Assembly (NCBI GenBank): GCA_020052545.1
Contig: JAGVOV010000071.1
Span: forward strand, 1 to 5,770
Source: an archaeon
GTDB taxonomy: Archaea > Nanobdellota > Nanobdellia > Woesearchaeales > JAGVOV01
Direction of reading: 5' to 3'
DNA length: 5,770 nt
Numbering within the stretch: position 1 is the stretch's first letter; each line of letters begins with the position of its first letter. Positions 1 to 5,672 of this stretch are shown one piece after another. The notes below the pieces were generated by a model. That model was not told where the DNA came from. It did not search any database and saw only the letters and a list, made by a program, of their open reading frames with translations. The position numbers were made by a program, and so were the translations under genes.

Positions 1-368
1 GTGCCAAAGGCCTTGTGTTTAAGCCAAGGCAAGGGAGGCCTGAACAGGCCCTGGCCTCTTACGGACCGAGCGAAGTGGTCGTGGAATATCTATATGATAG
101 CTTCGTTGAATGGGAGGGTGCCGAAATAACCAGGGCCATGGTCAAGGATGGTGCTGAGGCCCAGAGGTTCCTGGAGCACTGCCTTAGCGAATACAAGCCA
201 GAGAAGGCGAAGATGCTCACGGGAAACAGGAAATGCGCCTTTGCAAACATCCCTTTCGGAGTCCAGGAATCAAATAATGGGAGAAGGCTGCTAAATCTTG
301 AGACAGGAGCGACGCATCCCCCAGTATGGAGAGAAATGTACAAGATAATTGTGGGTGAGATAAGATGA
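1..368 (+). CDS. Unrecognised protein, 3' part (5' end outside window)
   Basis: I do not recognise this protein. The reading frame is open to the left edge (codons run from position 3), so the true start is probably outside the window. A GTG at 15 is the only in-window candidate that would keep most of the protein, but it has too little upstream sequence to judge. The visible part is about 120 residues, polar and charged, with no membrane segment, signal peptide or Cys pair. It looks like a soluble alpha/beta domain with aromatic and acidic stretches (EYLYDSFVEWEGAE) and a basic central part. Its TGA stop overlaps the ATG of the next gene as ATGA, so the two are almost certainly translated from one mRNA. 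GC is about 53% at 181-240 (hand count), against about 33% at 481-540 in the next gene. Coding is well supported by the overlap and amino-acid composition; function is unknown. Confidence 0.7.
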   Translation, partial: AKGLVFKPRQGRPEQALASYGPSEVVVEYLYDSFVEWEGAEITRAMVKDGAEAQRFLEHCLSEYKPEKAKMLTGNRKCAFANIPFGVQESNNGRRLLNLETGATHPPVWREMYKIIVGEIR

Positions 369-940
369 AAATAAGCAAGATAGTACGGAATGTTGTTATA
401 GCATCATGGCTGGCATCTGCAGCCGGTCTAGGTTGGTATTTCCAAGACAAAGGTTCTGTTGAGAGCAAGACTGGGTATGTCAAGTACGAAAGATTAGATG
501 GAGTAATAGATATTTTAGGTGATGCATGGTATGCATTGAAATATCAAGTTAATAAAAATGATGGTTTATTCAGCAGTTCCACCTCAATAAAATATCCAGA
601 GCCACATGAGGCAAAGGCAAAATTGATTGAGGCGGAAATGAAGCTGACTGAATTGGGATACGCCAATGAAGAGTTAAGTGAAATCATTAACTCGATGCCA
701 AATATAAATAATATCAAATCCTGGGATGAGAAAGATTTGGTATTTTATGGGATGAAGCAGCAGCAAGTGGGCTTGATTATGGACCAGGTTGATCTTGATG
801 AACGGGTTCTTGATTTGAATGAGAATTTGGGCATAGAACATAGAAAAAATATTTTAGGAATATCATTTTTGGTACCATTAGTTATGAGCTGGGCTTATGG
901 CTCATATAAACTCTTCAGTCATAAGCCACGGGAACAATAA
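365..940 (+). CDS. Unrecognised protein with N- and C-terminal membrane helices
   Basis: A 191-residue protein of unknown family. A basic N-terminus (MKISKIVRN) precedes a hydrophobic helix at about residues 9-26. A second hydrophobic helix lies at about 162-184 and ends in a basic tail (HKPREQ). By the positive-inside rule both ends would be cytoplasmic, with the roughly 135-residue middle part outside the membrane. The first helix could instead be an uncleaved signal anchor; there is no clear signal-peptidase site. The middle is rich in acidic and amphipathic helices, for example around residues 82-110, which could form a short coiled coil. The start is fixed by the ATGA overlap with the upstream gene, implying translational coupling. 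It is clearly more AT-rich than the genes around it. A T-rich run follows the stop. The pairing of a soluble partner with a bitopic or hairpin membrane protein is seen; any shared role is inference. Confidence 0.75.
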   Translation: MKISKIVRNVVIASWLASAAGLGWYFQDKGSVESKTGYVKYERLDGVIDILGDAWYALKYQVNKNDGLFSSSTSIKYPEPHEAKAKLIEAEMKLTELGYANEELSEIINSMPNINNIKSWDEKDLVFYGMKQQQVGLIMDQVDLDERVLDLNENLGIEHRKNILGISFLVPLVMSWAYGSYKLFSHKPREQ

Positions 941-971
941 ACCAACTATCGCTGCAATCTCTCTTCCTTTA

Positions 972-983
972 TTTTTTCCTTTT
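972..983 (+). terminator. T-rich terminator after the 1-940 gene pair
   Basis: In the 41-bp gap between two convergent genes, a run of six T (972-977), then CC and four more T (980-983), follows the stop codon at 940 by about 30 bases. Archaeal RNA polymerase stops at U-rich runs without needing a hairpin, and none is seen here. The last bases overlap the TAA of the convergent minus-strand gene. Confidence 0.5.
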
Positions 984-1983
984 AGACAGGTTTCCAGTCC
1001 ATGTCAGGAGATGAATAGTCTATCAGCTTCCCTTTCAGATGAGGCAATATCTCAAAGATCCCAAAATGGCTCACATCATCAAGATTCGGCCTCTTCCCGT
1101 GAAGGAGCAGGTTGCCGAAATGGTTGGCCTCGCTGTCTGTCATAAGAGCTACTGATATGACAGGATCAACATCTTCAATCTGCGAGAGGAACGAATGAAG
1201 CTTCCTCAATATGTCCTGCTGCATCGTCTTGTCTTTCTTCAGATAGACATTCTCTGTCATGAACCTTTTCAGCTCATTGAAAGATTCATAGACATCGCCT
1301 TCAGAGAAGGACACAAAGCCTTTCGCCTCGCTCTCCTCCACCAGTGAAGATATAACCCTAAATGTCCTTTCTCTCTGGTTCCTGCCGAGCCTCGCTGCCG
1401 CGTCAGGTACATTTTTCAGGCTGCCGTAGCGGATCGCATCATTTATGTCGGAGAATACATAGGAGATCTTGTCAGAATACATGACTACTGAATATTCCTG
1501 TATCTTCTTTCCGTCAGGTATGAGCTGGCCTGATTTCCTTGAATGGTTCATGGCATTAAGGGTCTCATAGCTGAGGTTAAGCCCTTTGCCCTGCCTCTCT
1601 ATATGCTGCGCTATGACTATGCCAAATATGTCGTTGATGAGCGGCTTTCCGCCGAGCTCTGAAAGCACTTCCTCGCCTTCATGCCCATAAGGCGGATGGC
1701 CGATGTCATGCTCTGCCGCGACTGCCTGGCAGAGGCTTGTGTTGAGGCCAAGCTTCTCTGATATCACGGTCGATTGCGCTATAACTTCTAAAGTGTGCTT
1801 CAGCCTTGTCCTCACATGGGGGTCTTCAGGCGAGAATATGACTTGGGTCTTGTCGGACATCCTCCTGAAAGCCTTAGAGTTCAGTATCCGCACGAAATCA
1901 TCGAGAAAAGGATTGCACAAGGGAACGTCTTGAGAATCTGGATACCGTCGGCCAAGAGACCTGATGTGAGGCTCCATAGACAT
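982..1983 (-). CDS. HD-domain dNTP triphosphohydrolase (dGTPase-like)
   Basis: A 333-residue enzyme predicted to remove the whole triphosphate from dNTPs, giving deoxynucleoside and PPPi, in the cytoplasm. The HD metal site is complete: His63 in RLKHTLEV, His92-Asp93 in AEHDIGHPPYGHEGEE, and Asp171 in MYSDKISYVFSDINDAIR. The N-terminal FRRMSDKTQV and the HVRTRLKH segment are typical of the Dgt/SAMHD1-like branch rather than of generic HD phosphohydrolases. The conserved NAQ region reads GIVIAQ (121-126), so the usual Asn is Ile; GLNLSYETL and NHSR after it fit the family. Length is within the range of short Dgt-type proteins. The ATG at 1983 is chosen; Met3 (1977) is an alternative. No clear Shine-Dalgarno is seen. 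The gene lies 55 bp downstream of the zinc-ribbon gene with no T-run between, so cotranscription is likely; a weak AT-rich patch at 2000-2010 could be an internal promoter. Substrate specificity cannot be told from sequence. Confidence 0.88.
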   Translation of the reverse strand: MSMEPHIRSLGRRYPDSQDVPLCNPFLDDFVRILNSKAFRRMSDKTQVIFSPEDPHVRTRLKHTLEVIAQSTVISEKLGLNTSLCQAVAAEHDIGHPPYGHEGEEVLSELGGKPLINDIFGIVIAQHIERQGKGLNLSYETLNAMNHSRKSGQLIPDGKKIQEYSVVMYSDKISYVFSDINDAIRYGSLKNVPDAAARLGRNQRERTFRVISSLVEESEAKGFVSFSEGDVYESFNELKRFMTENVYLKKDKTMQQDILRKLHSFLSQIEDVDPVISVALMTDSEANHFGNLLLHGKRPNLDDVSHFGIFEILPHLKGKLIDYSSPDMDWKPV

Positions 1984-2038
1984 CTTAGTGACAACTAGTT
2001 ATTATTCTTTTCGGTAGATTTTTCGTCATCAACTGATG

Positions 2039-2167
2039 CTAACTGTCAGAGCAGTCCATCCTGCTGCCGCAGTTGGGGCAGATGTACTTGCACTTCTGGC
2101 CGAACATCTTTGTCTCGCAGATTACGCAGAATTGGTCCAGATCATTTACTGAGCAAAGTTCTCCCAT
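2039..2167 (-). CDS. 42-residue zinc-ribbon microprotein
   Basis: A short gene read by hand: ATG at 2167, TAG at 2039-2041, 42 residues. It has seven cysteines (5, 14, 17, 26, 30, 33, 39), including two CxxC knuckles, FCVICE and ICPNCGSRMDC. This is the layout of a small rubredoxin-like or zinc-ribbon fold binding one Zn, with C14/C17/C30/C33 as the natural ligands; the remaining Cys could be extra ligands or redox-active. Nothing remains outside the ribbon, so it is likely an adaptor or a nucleic-acid or protein binder; its partner is unknown. The start is supported by a TATA box (2191-2198) about 28 bases upstream, which predicts a leaderless mRNA. It sits 55 bp before the dNTP triphosphohydrolase gene on the same strand. 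Such small zinc ribbons are common in archaeal genomes and are often missed by gene callers. The exact family is not recognised. Confidence 0.75.
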   Translation of the reverse strand: MGELCSVNDLDQFCVICETKMFGQKCKYICPNCGSRMDCSDS

Positions 2168-2190
2168 AAGCGCAAGATTGGTCTAACTTG

Positions 2191-2198
2191 TATTTATA
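2191..2198 (-). promoter_or_regulatory. TATA box for the zinc-ribbon/dNTPase transcript
   Basis: On the minus strand this reads TATAAATA, inside a longer AAATATAAATAC. Its centre is about 28 bases upstream of the ATG at 2167. That spacing puts the transcription start at or within a few bases of the start codon, so the mRNA should be leaderless. No ribosome-binding site lies in between, which agrees. Confidence 0.65.
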
Positions 2199-2207
2199 TT
2201 TGACGCG

Positions 2208-2224
2208 CAGCTGTCCAGTGCACT
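2208..2224. other. Adjacent palindromes in divergent control region
   Basis: CAGCTG (2208-2213) and AGTGCACT (2217-2224) are perfect palindromes three bases apart. They lie just upstream of the minus-strand TATA box and about 20 bases before the plus-strand one. The position would suit a regulator-binding site serving either gene, but palindromes this short can occur by chance and no regulator is known from the window. Confidence 0.2.
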
Positions 2225-2243
2225 ATCCAAGATGCAAGCAAAG

Positions 2244-2252
2244 AATTAAATA
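2244..2252 (+). promoter_or_regulatory. Probable TATA box for the DUF4013-like gene
   Basis: An AT-rich element containing TTAAATA (2246-2252), preceded by a purine-rich AAAGAA stretch that could serve as BRE. A start of transcription about 25 bases downstream (near 2275) would leave a leader of about 20 bases that includes the ribosome-binding site at 2285-2292. A second AT-rich patch at 2272-2280 is too close to the start codon to be the TATA box of a mRNA with that leader. Confidence 0.4.
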
Positions 2253-2284
2253 GTGAAAAGCCAAAATAGGCTTAATAATACCAT

Positions 2285-2292
2285 GGGGTGGT
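2285..2292 (+). promoter_or_regulatory. Ribosome-binding site for the DUF4013-like gene
   Basis: GGGGTGGT ends three bases before the ATG at 2296. Its GGTG core matches the archaeal anti-Shine-Dalgarno sequence and lies five bases from the start codon, which fixes this start. It contrasts with the apparently leaderless genes at 2167, 4628 and 4680. Confidence 0.55.
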
Positions 2293-2295
2293 AAA

Positions 2296-3141
2296 ATGGT
2301 TGATTATGGACAAGCGATTAAACTGCCGTTCTCGGATGGCAAGAAATTCTGGATAAACATGGCTGTGTGGATAGGTTATTTTGTGGTTTCGTTGTTATTG
2401 AACCTTCTGATGATCCCTTTGATAAGGCTAAGCTTGTGGTGGCAATTGCCTTTTGGGCTTGTATATGTTGCGATTTTGGCTATGCCTCTGCTTTATTACA
2501 CAAACCTTGGCATAAAATCAAGTAAGGGCGACTTCACCATGCCTTCCTGGCATGACAGCAGCTCATTCAAAGAGATGATGGAGCTTGCGCTAGTCACAAT
2601 AGTCTGGTCTATCCCAGCAATTATCCTGATAATGGCAGTGGTCTTCGGCACCTTAGGCACAGGAACTATGCAGCAGTTCACGACATTGTCTACAGCCACA
2701 CAAGCCGAGAAGATGTCTCCAGTCTATGCTCTGCAGGCGCAGCAGATGATATTACCGATACTGCCGAAGCTCCTTTATCTGATACCGCTTTTGTTAATAA
2801 TAAGCTTCTTCAATTATCTGGTGTATCTATCAGCACAATTGAAGTATTCACAGAATAGGAAGTTGAGCGAGGCATTCGATGTCGGCAGCGTCCTCAGCAC
2901 AGCTTTCACCCGGAATATGGCGGGCGCTGTCTTCCTCAGCAGCCTGATAATATTTGGATTTGCAATAGTATCCATGGTAGCATTCTTCATCTTAGCCATA
3001 ACCTTGGTCGGGATTGTCCTTATACCGTTCTTGGTAGGCATAATGATGAATGTCTTCATGGCCATATTCTACAGCGCAGCCGGTCAGGCGTATGGAGAAG
3101 TGAACAAGGTCAAGGCAGTTTCGGTGAAGAAAAAGCGATAA
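2296..3141 (+). CDS. DUF4013-like multi-pass membrane protein
   Basis: A 281-residue integral membrane protein of unknown function. The opening YGQAIKLPFSDGKKFW, the PSWHD segment (83-87) before the third helix, and the later KLSEAFDVGSVL segment (189-200) follow the pattern of archaeal DUF4013 proteins, which begin with a similar A-x-x-[YL]-P-F motif and carry LPEWDD-like and FS-DAF-like segments. Hydrophobic helices are seen at about residues 18-43, 50-68, 97-119, 151-180, 208-230 and 231-258, so six spans. The loop at 120-150 is polar and Thr/Gln-rich, and the C-terminus is basic (VKKKR), most likely cytoplasmic. No catalytic motif is visible; a role in transport, envelope upkeep or stress is only guesswork. 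It is monocistronic, preceded by its own promoter and ribosome-binding site, and its last 32 bp overlap the end of the convergent deacylase gene. Confidence 0.8.
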   Translation: MVDYGQAIKLPFSDGKKFWINMAVWIGYFVVSLLLNLLMIPLIRLSLWWQLPFGLVYVAILAMPLLYYTNLGIKSSKGDFTMPSWHDSSSFKEMMELALVTIVWSIPAIILIMAVVFGTLGTGTMQQFTTLSTATQAEKMSPVYALQAQQMILPILPKLLYLIPLLLIISFFNYLVYLSAQLKYSQNRKLSEAFDVGSVLSTAFTRNMAGAVFLSSLIIFGFAIVSMVAFFILAITLVGIVLIPFLVGIMMNVFMAIFYSAAGQAYGEVNKVKAVSVKKKR

Positions 3142-3607
3142 TCTCGGCCTTCGTGGCCTTTTTTATCTCTTCTATTTTTGTCTTTAATAATGCCCTTGGG
3201 CTGCCCCCTCCGGCATAGACGTATTCATCCTTCAATGTATCGCAGGCCTTCTGGTCAAGATAGAATATTGCTTCATAGCCGAATGGTGGCACCCCTCCTA
3301 CGATGTAGCCTGTCAGCGCCAAAACTTCTTCGGGATTTGCTGTTCTAAGGTTTTTTGTGTTTAAGATTTTCCTCAATTTTCCAAAATCAACCTTCTCAGA
3401 ACCCTGTAGTATACACACAAAAAGGCCATCTCCCTTCAAGACTATGCTCTTCAGGACTTTCTCTGGACCTACACCAAGCGCCTTCTTGCTCGTCTCGGTT
3501 GAATGGACGCTTTCATTAAAAATGACAATTTCAGCATCGAGCTTATCCTGATAAATAAAATTTTGAAGTTTCCTTTCACTTTCCTTGCACTCCTCTTCAA
3601 AGCTCAT
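3110..3607 (-). CDS. YbaK/ProX-type aminoacyl-tRNA deacylase
   Basis: A 165-residue stand-alone editing-domain protein, expected to hydrolyse mischarged aminoacyl-tRNA in trans (family members clear Cys-tRNA(Pro) or Ala-tRNA(Pro)). The fold pattern is clear: AEIVIFNESVHSTETSKKALG (25-45), then VLKSIVLK with the conserved catalytic-site Lys53, and the substrate-loop motif GGVPPFG at 104-110, then FYLDQ and a GGGSPRALL segment (133-141). The first 24 residues are an extra charged helix before the usual start of the domain. Which amino acid is removed cannot be told from sequence; YbaK, ProX and EbsC-like branches are all possible. The ATG at 3607 comes one base after the TAA of the upstream Ntn-hydrolase gene with no visible ribosome-binding site, so translation is probably coupled. 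The C-terminal end overlaps the convergent membrane-protein gene by 32 bp. No T-run was seen after its stop. Confidence 0.9.
   Translation of the reverse strand: MSFEEECKESERKLQNFIYQDKLDAEIVIFNESVHSTETSKKALGVGPEKVLKSIVLKGDGLFVCILQGSEKVDFGKLRKILNTKNLRTANPEEVLALTGYIVGGVPPFGYEAIFYLDQKACDTLKDEYVYAGGGSPRALLKTKIEEIKKATKAEIIAFSSPKLP
3146..3164 (+). terminator. Terminator after the DUF4013-like gene, inside the deacylase gene
   Basis: Five bases after the TAA at 3139-3141, GGCC (3146-3149) and GGCC (3155-3158) can pair around a five-base loop, followed directly by six T (3159-3164). A second run of five T lies at 3175-3179. The T-run is the part expected to matter in archaea; the four-pair stem may be incidental. 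On the other strand these bases encode the last part of the deacylase (around IKKATKAE). Confidence 0.45.
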
Positions 3608-3608
3608 C

Positions 3609-4628
3609 TTACAGCTTATATCTTACAAAGTCTGACTGGCACGGATTTCCATCAGCCGCATGGATCTCAAGAGTTGTGGTGTTGATTATGGAAGAGGCCA
3701 ATGTCCTGATGTGATATTCGTTCTTGACATCTCCATTGTGCCTGCATATAGAGAATATGCCATCAGCGTTATGGCATGCCATCAATGCTTTGATGTCGGA
3801 TTCAGCTAATGGCCTTCCTTCAACCGAAAGCGCTGCCTCAAGCCTTTTTACGGAATTATCTTTCCTTATCTCTTTACCGACACCAAGCTTATTCCTGGAA
3901 TGATTTGTATGAGTCGCAAAGCTATCATCATTGCTTAACGCAATCCTTCCCTGCATTATCTCTGCGTAGCCCATTTTGCCCCAGGAGCTTGCGAATGTCA
4001 CGTTATGGAAGCCGGCGTGTTTATATTGGCAGACCCTATGCATGAAATCCTCGGAGTCCTTTGTGTCAATTAATGATGCCAGCAGGAACTCTTTTGGCGC
4101 GCCTATAATCGGGCTTTCATCAAAATAAAGCGAGTTGCCTGCAAAGGCAAAGCCGTGCTCATTAAGTGTCGCTCCATTGCCGATGAGTTTCCCTATGTAA
4201 GAGGTGGACAAGAATCTTGTTCCGTCTAAATCACCTTTGATCATAGCAAGGCCATAATGTGAATCCCAATCCTCATTGTGGGCAAGGACTATGTCGCCAT
4301 TTGCCAGTTTCGCAGCGACGCTTGTGCATTTCTCAGAAAAGCCGGGAAAAAGCTCATCTTCAAGCGAAAACGCAAGAAGCTCATTCAATGATATTCCAGA
4401 AGAGGCAGACATGCCGATCAGCTGCTTCCATCCTTCCTGAAAGTTAAAAGACACGAAAGGCGCGAAGTCGTGCCATACACCATATTTTAATTCCTGAAAT
4501 GATCTGTCTGATATCTTGTATAAGTCATTCCGGGCATATTCGGTGACTTGCTTTATCTCTCTCCTGAAATGCTCGCCGAGCTGCCTCCCCACCTGGTTGC
4601 TGTCTCCGCTGACTTCAATTATTTCCAT
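3609..4628 (-). CDS. C45-type Ntn-hydrolase (acyl-CoA:6-APA acyltransferase/peptidase C45-like)
   Basis: A 339-residue protein of the C45 family, Ntn-fold enzymes that form or cleave amide bonds (fungal isopenicillin-N acyltransferase, insect Tan). The N-terminus MEIIEVSGDSNQVGRQLGEH is the usual family opening with the GRQLGE motif (14-19). Cys101 in EKCTSVAA is the expected nucleophile, exposed by autocleavage after Lys100. It is followed by HNEDWD (117-122), the strand typical of the family, and by THTNHS (239-244), matching its H-x-N-H motif. No signal peptide or membrane helix is visible, so it is probably cytoplasmic. The natural substrate is unknown; an N-acyl amino acid or acyl-peptide is a reasonable guess, and penicillin chemistry is not implied. 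The ATG at 4628 is 26 bases from a TATA box, predicting a leaderless mRNA. It is the first gene of a two-gene unit with the YbaK-like deacylase, which starts one base after its stop. Confidence 0.85.
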   Translation of the reverse strand: MEIIEVSGDSNQVGRQLGEHFRREIKQVTEYARNDLYKISDRSFQELKYGVWHDFAPFVSFNFQEGWKQLIGMSASSGISLNELLAFSLEDELFPGFSEKCTSVAAKLANGDIVLAHNEDWDSHYGLAMIKGDLDGTRFLSTSYIGKLIGNGATLNEHGFAFAGNSLYFDESPIIGAPKEFLLASLIDTKDSEDFMHRVCQYKHAGFHNVTFASSWGKMGYAEIMQGRIALSNDDSFATHTNHSRNKLGVGKEIRKDNSVKRLEAALSVEGRPLAESDIKALMACHNADGIFSICRHNGDVKNEYHIRTLASSIINTTTLEIHAADGNPCQSDFVRYKL

Positions 4629-4648
4629 ACGCCTAGTTTTGCTGAAAC

Positions 4649-4658
4649 ATATTTAAAG
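4649..4658. promoter_or_regulatory. Shared bidirectional TATA box (Ntn-hydrolase and dus)
   Basis: ATATTTAAAG contains the self-complementary TTTAAA (4652-4657), which reads as a TATA box on both strands. Its centre is about 26 bases from each start codon (4628 on minus, 4680 on plus), the exact spacing for leaderless transcripts in both directions. It is the only good TATA candidate in the 51-bp intergenic space. On the plus side TGAAAC lies just upstream and resembles a purine-rich BRE; the minus side has ATTAGC. Confidence 0.65.
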
Positions 4659-4679
4659 CTAATCAAATTCTCCAGATTC

Positions 4680-5618
4680 ATGTTACCGAAACTCAGGCAC
4701 GAATTTGTCCTAGCACCTATGGTAGGCGTGACAGACATAGCCTTCAGGATATTATGCAGGCGGCATGGGGCTTCATTAGCAAGCATCGAGATGACTGCGG
4801 CAAACGCGATACTGCACAGCGAGAAAGTGGCAAAAGACATATTGCAGTTCAGCGATGAAGACAGGCCTTTGACGTTGCAGTTGATGGGAACTAATGCTGC
4901 CGAGATTGTGAAGGCCGCCAAGAGATATGAAGAGAAGATAGACATCCTTGACATCAACATGGGCTGCCCGAGCAAGACCGTGACAAGGATTGGAGCCGGA
5001 TCTGCATTGCTCACTACCCCAAACAAGATCAAGGAGATAGTGAAGGCATGCACAAGCTCACTCTCAATTCCTGTGACTGTGAAGATGCGCGCAGGCTATG
5101 ATGTCGGCAGCATCAATGTTGTCGAGATAGCCAAGATGTGTGAGGAGAATGGCATAGCTGCAGTAGGGGTCCATGGCAGGACAAAAAGCCAGGGATATCG
5201 CGGCTTGGCTGACTGGGGTATAATAAAGGAGGTCAAAGACAACATTTCTATCCCAGTCATAGGCAATGGTGATGTGAAGAGGCCTGAAGATGCTTTTAAG
5301 ATGCTTGAGAAGACCGGCTGCGACTATGTCATGATAGCCAGGGCAGCTATGACTGATCCCACAATATTTGAGAAGATAATCGAGCTGAGAAAAGAAGGAA
5401 GGTATGATAAGATAACGAAAAAAGAGAAGCTCGGCCTTGTGCACGAATACATCGGGCTTGCTCAGCAGTATAATGTCCCTTTCCCCAGGATAAAGACAAA
5501 CACGCACAACCTTACGGCCGGAATAGCTGGAAGCAAGAGGTTCAGGCTGGCCATAAACAGCATGCAGGGCACAAAAGAAGTGCTGGCAGAGCTTGAGAAG
5601 CTGGCAAAAGATATATAA
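4680..5618 (+). CDS. dus: tRNA-dihydrouridine synthase
   Basis: A 312-residue FMN enzyme that reduces uridine to dihydrouridine in tRNA using NAD(P)H. The TIM-barrel landmarks are in order: LAPMVGVTD (11-19) at the flavin face, LQLMG (66-70), DINMGCPSKTV with the catalytic Cys96, GAGSALL (105-111), VKMRAGYD with the FMN-contacting Lys135, VHGRTKSQGYRG with His165, IGNGDV (194-199), and MIARAAMTDP (218-227). In the last motif the usual IGR and GNP read IAR and TDP, a modest departure near the FMN phosphate. The C-terminal helical domain, with KTNTHNLTAG, is present, so length is normal. An in-frame ATG at 4548 would add 44 residues, but these lie antisense to the conserved N-terminus of the Ntn-hydrolase and upstream of the promoter. 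The ATG at 4680 is 26 bases from the TATA box and starts right at the domain. Which tRNA position is modified is not told by sequence. Confidence 0.93.
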   Translation: MLPKLRHEFVLAPMVGVTDIAFRILCRRHGASLASIEMTAANAILHSEKVAKDILQFSDEDRPLTLQLMGTNAAEIVKAAKRYEEKIDILDINMGCPSKTVTRIGAGSALLTTPNKIKEIVKACTSSLSIPVTVKMRAGYDVGSINVVEIAKMCEENGIAAVGVHGRTKSQGYRGLADWGIIKEVKDNISIPVIGNGDVKRPEDAFKMLEKTGCDYVMIARAAMTDPTIFEKIIELRKEGRYDKITKKEKLGLVHEYIGLAQQYNVPFPRIKTNTHNLTAGIAGSKRFRLAINSMQGTKEVLAELEKLAKDI

Positions 5619-5656
5619 GCAGATTCTTGTTCCTATTAGATCAGAGATAACATAGA

Positions 5657-5662
5657 AGTGAT
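5657..5662 (+). promoter_or_regulatory. Probable ribosome-binding site for the last gene
   Basis: AGTGAT (5657-5662) matches the GGTGAT part of the archaeal Shine-Dalgarno consensus except for one base, ten bases before the ATG at 5673. This favours 5673 over the in-frame GTG at 5658, which lies within the site itself. Confidence 0.35.
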
Positions 5663-5672
5663 AAACATCTTA

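Noticed and set aside
217..483. Minus-strand open frames over the first two genes (also 59-343)
   Set aside because: They are antisense to the ATGA-coupled pair and have no promoter, ribosome-binding site or recognisable motif.
897..1145. A plus-strand open frame spanning the convergent junction into the dNTPase gene
   Set aside because: It starts inside the membrane-protein gene, crosses the T-rich terminator and is antisense to the dNTPase; its composition is not protein-like.
2000..2010. An AT-rich patch as a separate promoter for the dNTPase gene
   Set aside because: It is only about 20 bases from the ATG at 1983, closer than normal for a leaderless start, and cotranscription with the zinc-ribbon gene explains expression; kept only as a weak alternative.
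4548..4679. A 44-codon N-terminal extension of the dus reading frame from an ATG at 4548
   Set aside because: It is antisense to the conserved N-terminus of the Ntn-hydrolase, lies upstream of the dus TATA box, and the Dus domain begins right after the ATG at 4680.
5064..5507. A 147-codon minus-strand open frame inside dus (and a similar one at 4619-5053)
   Set aside because: Both are antisense to strongly conserved Dus motifs, and the translations show no family features.
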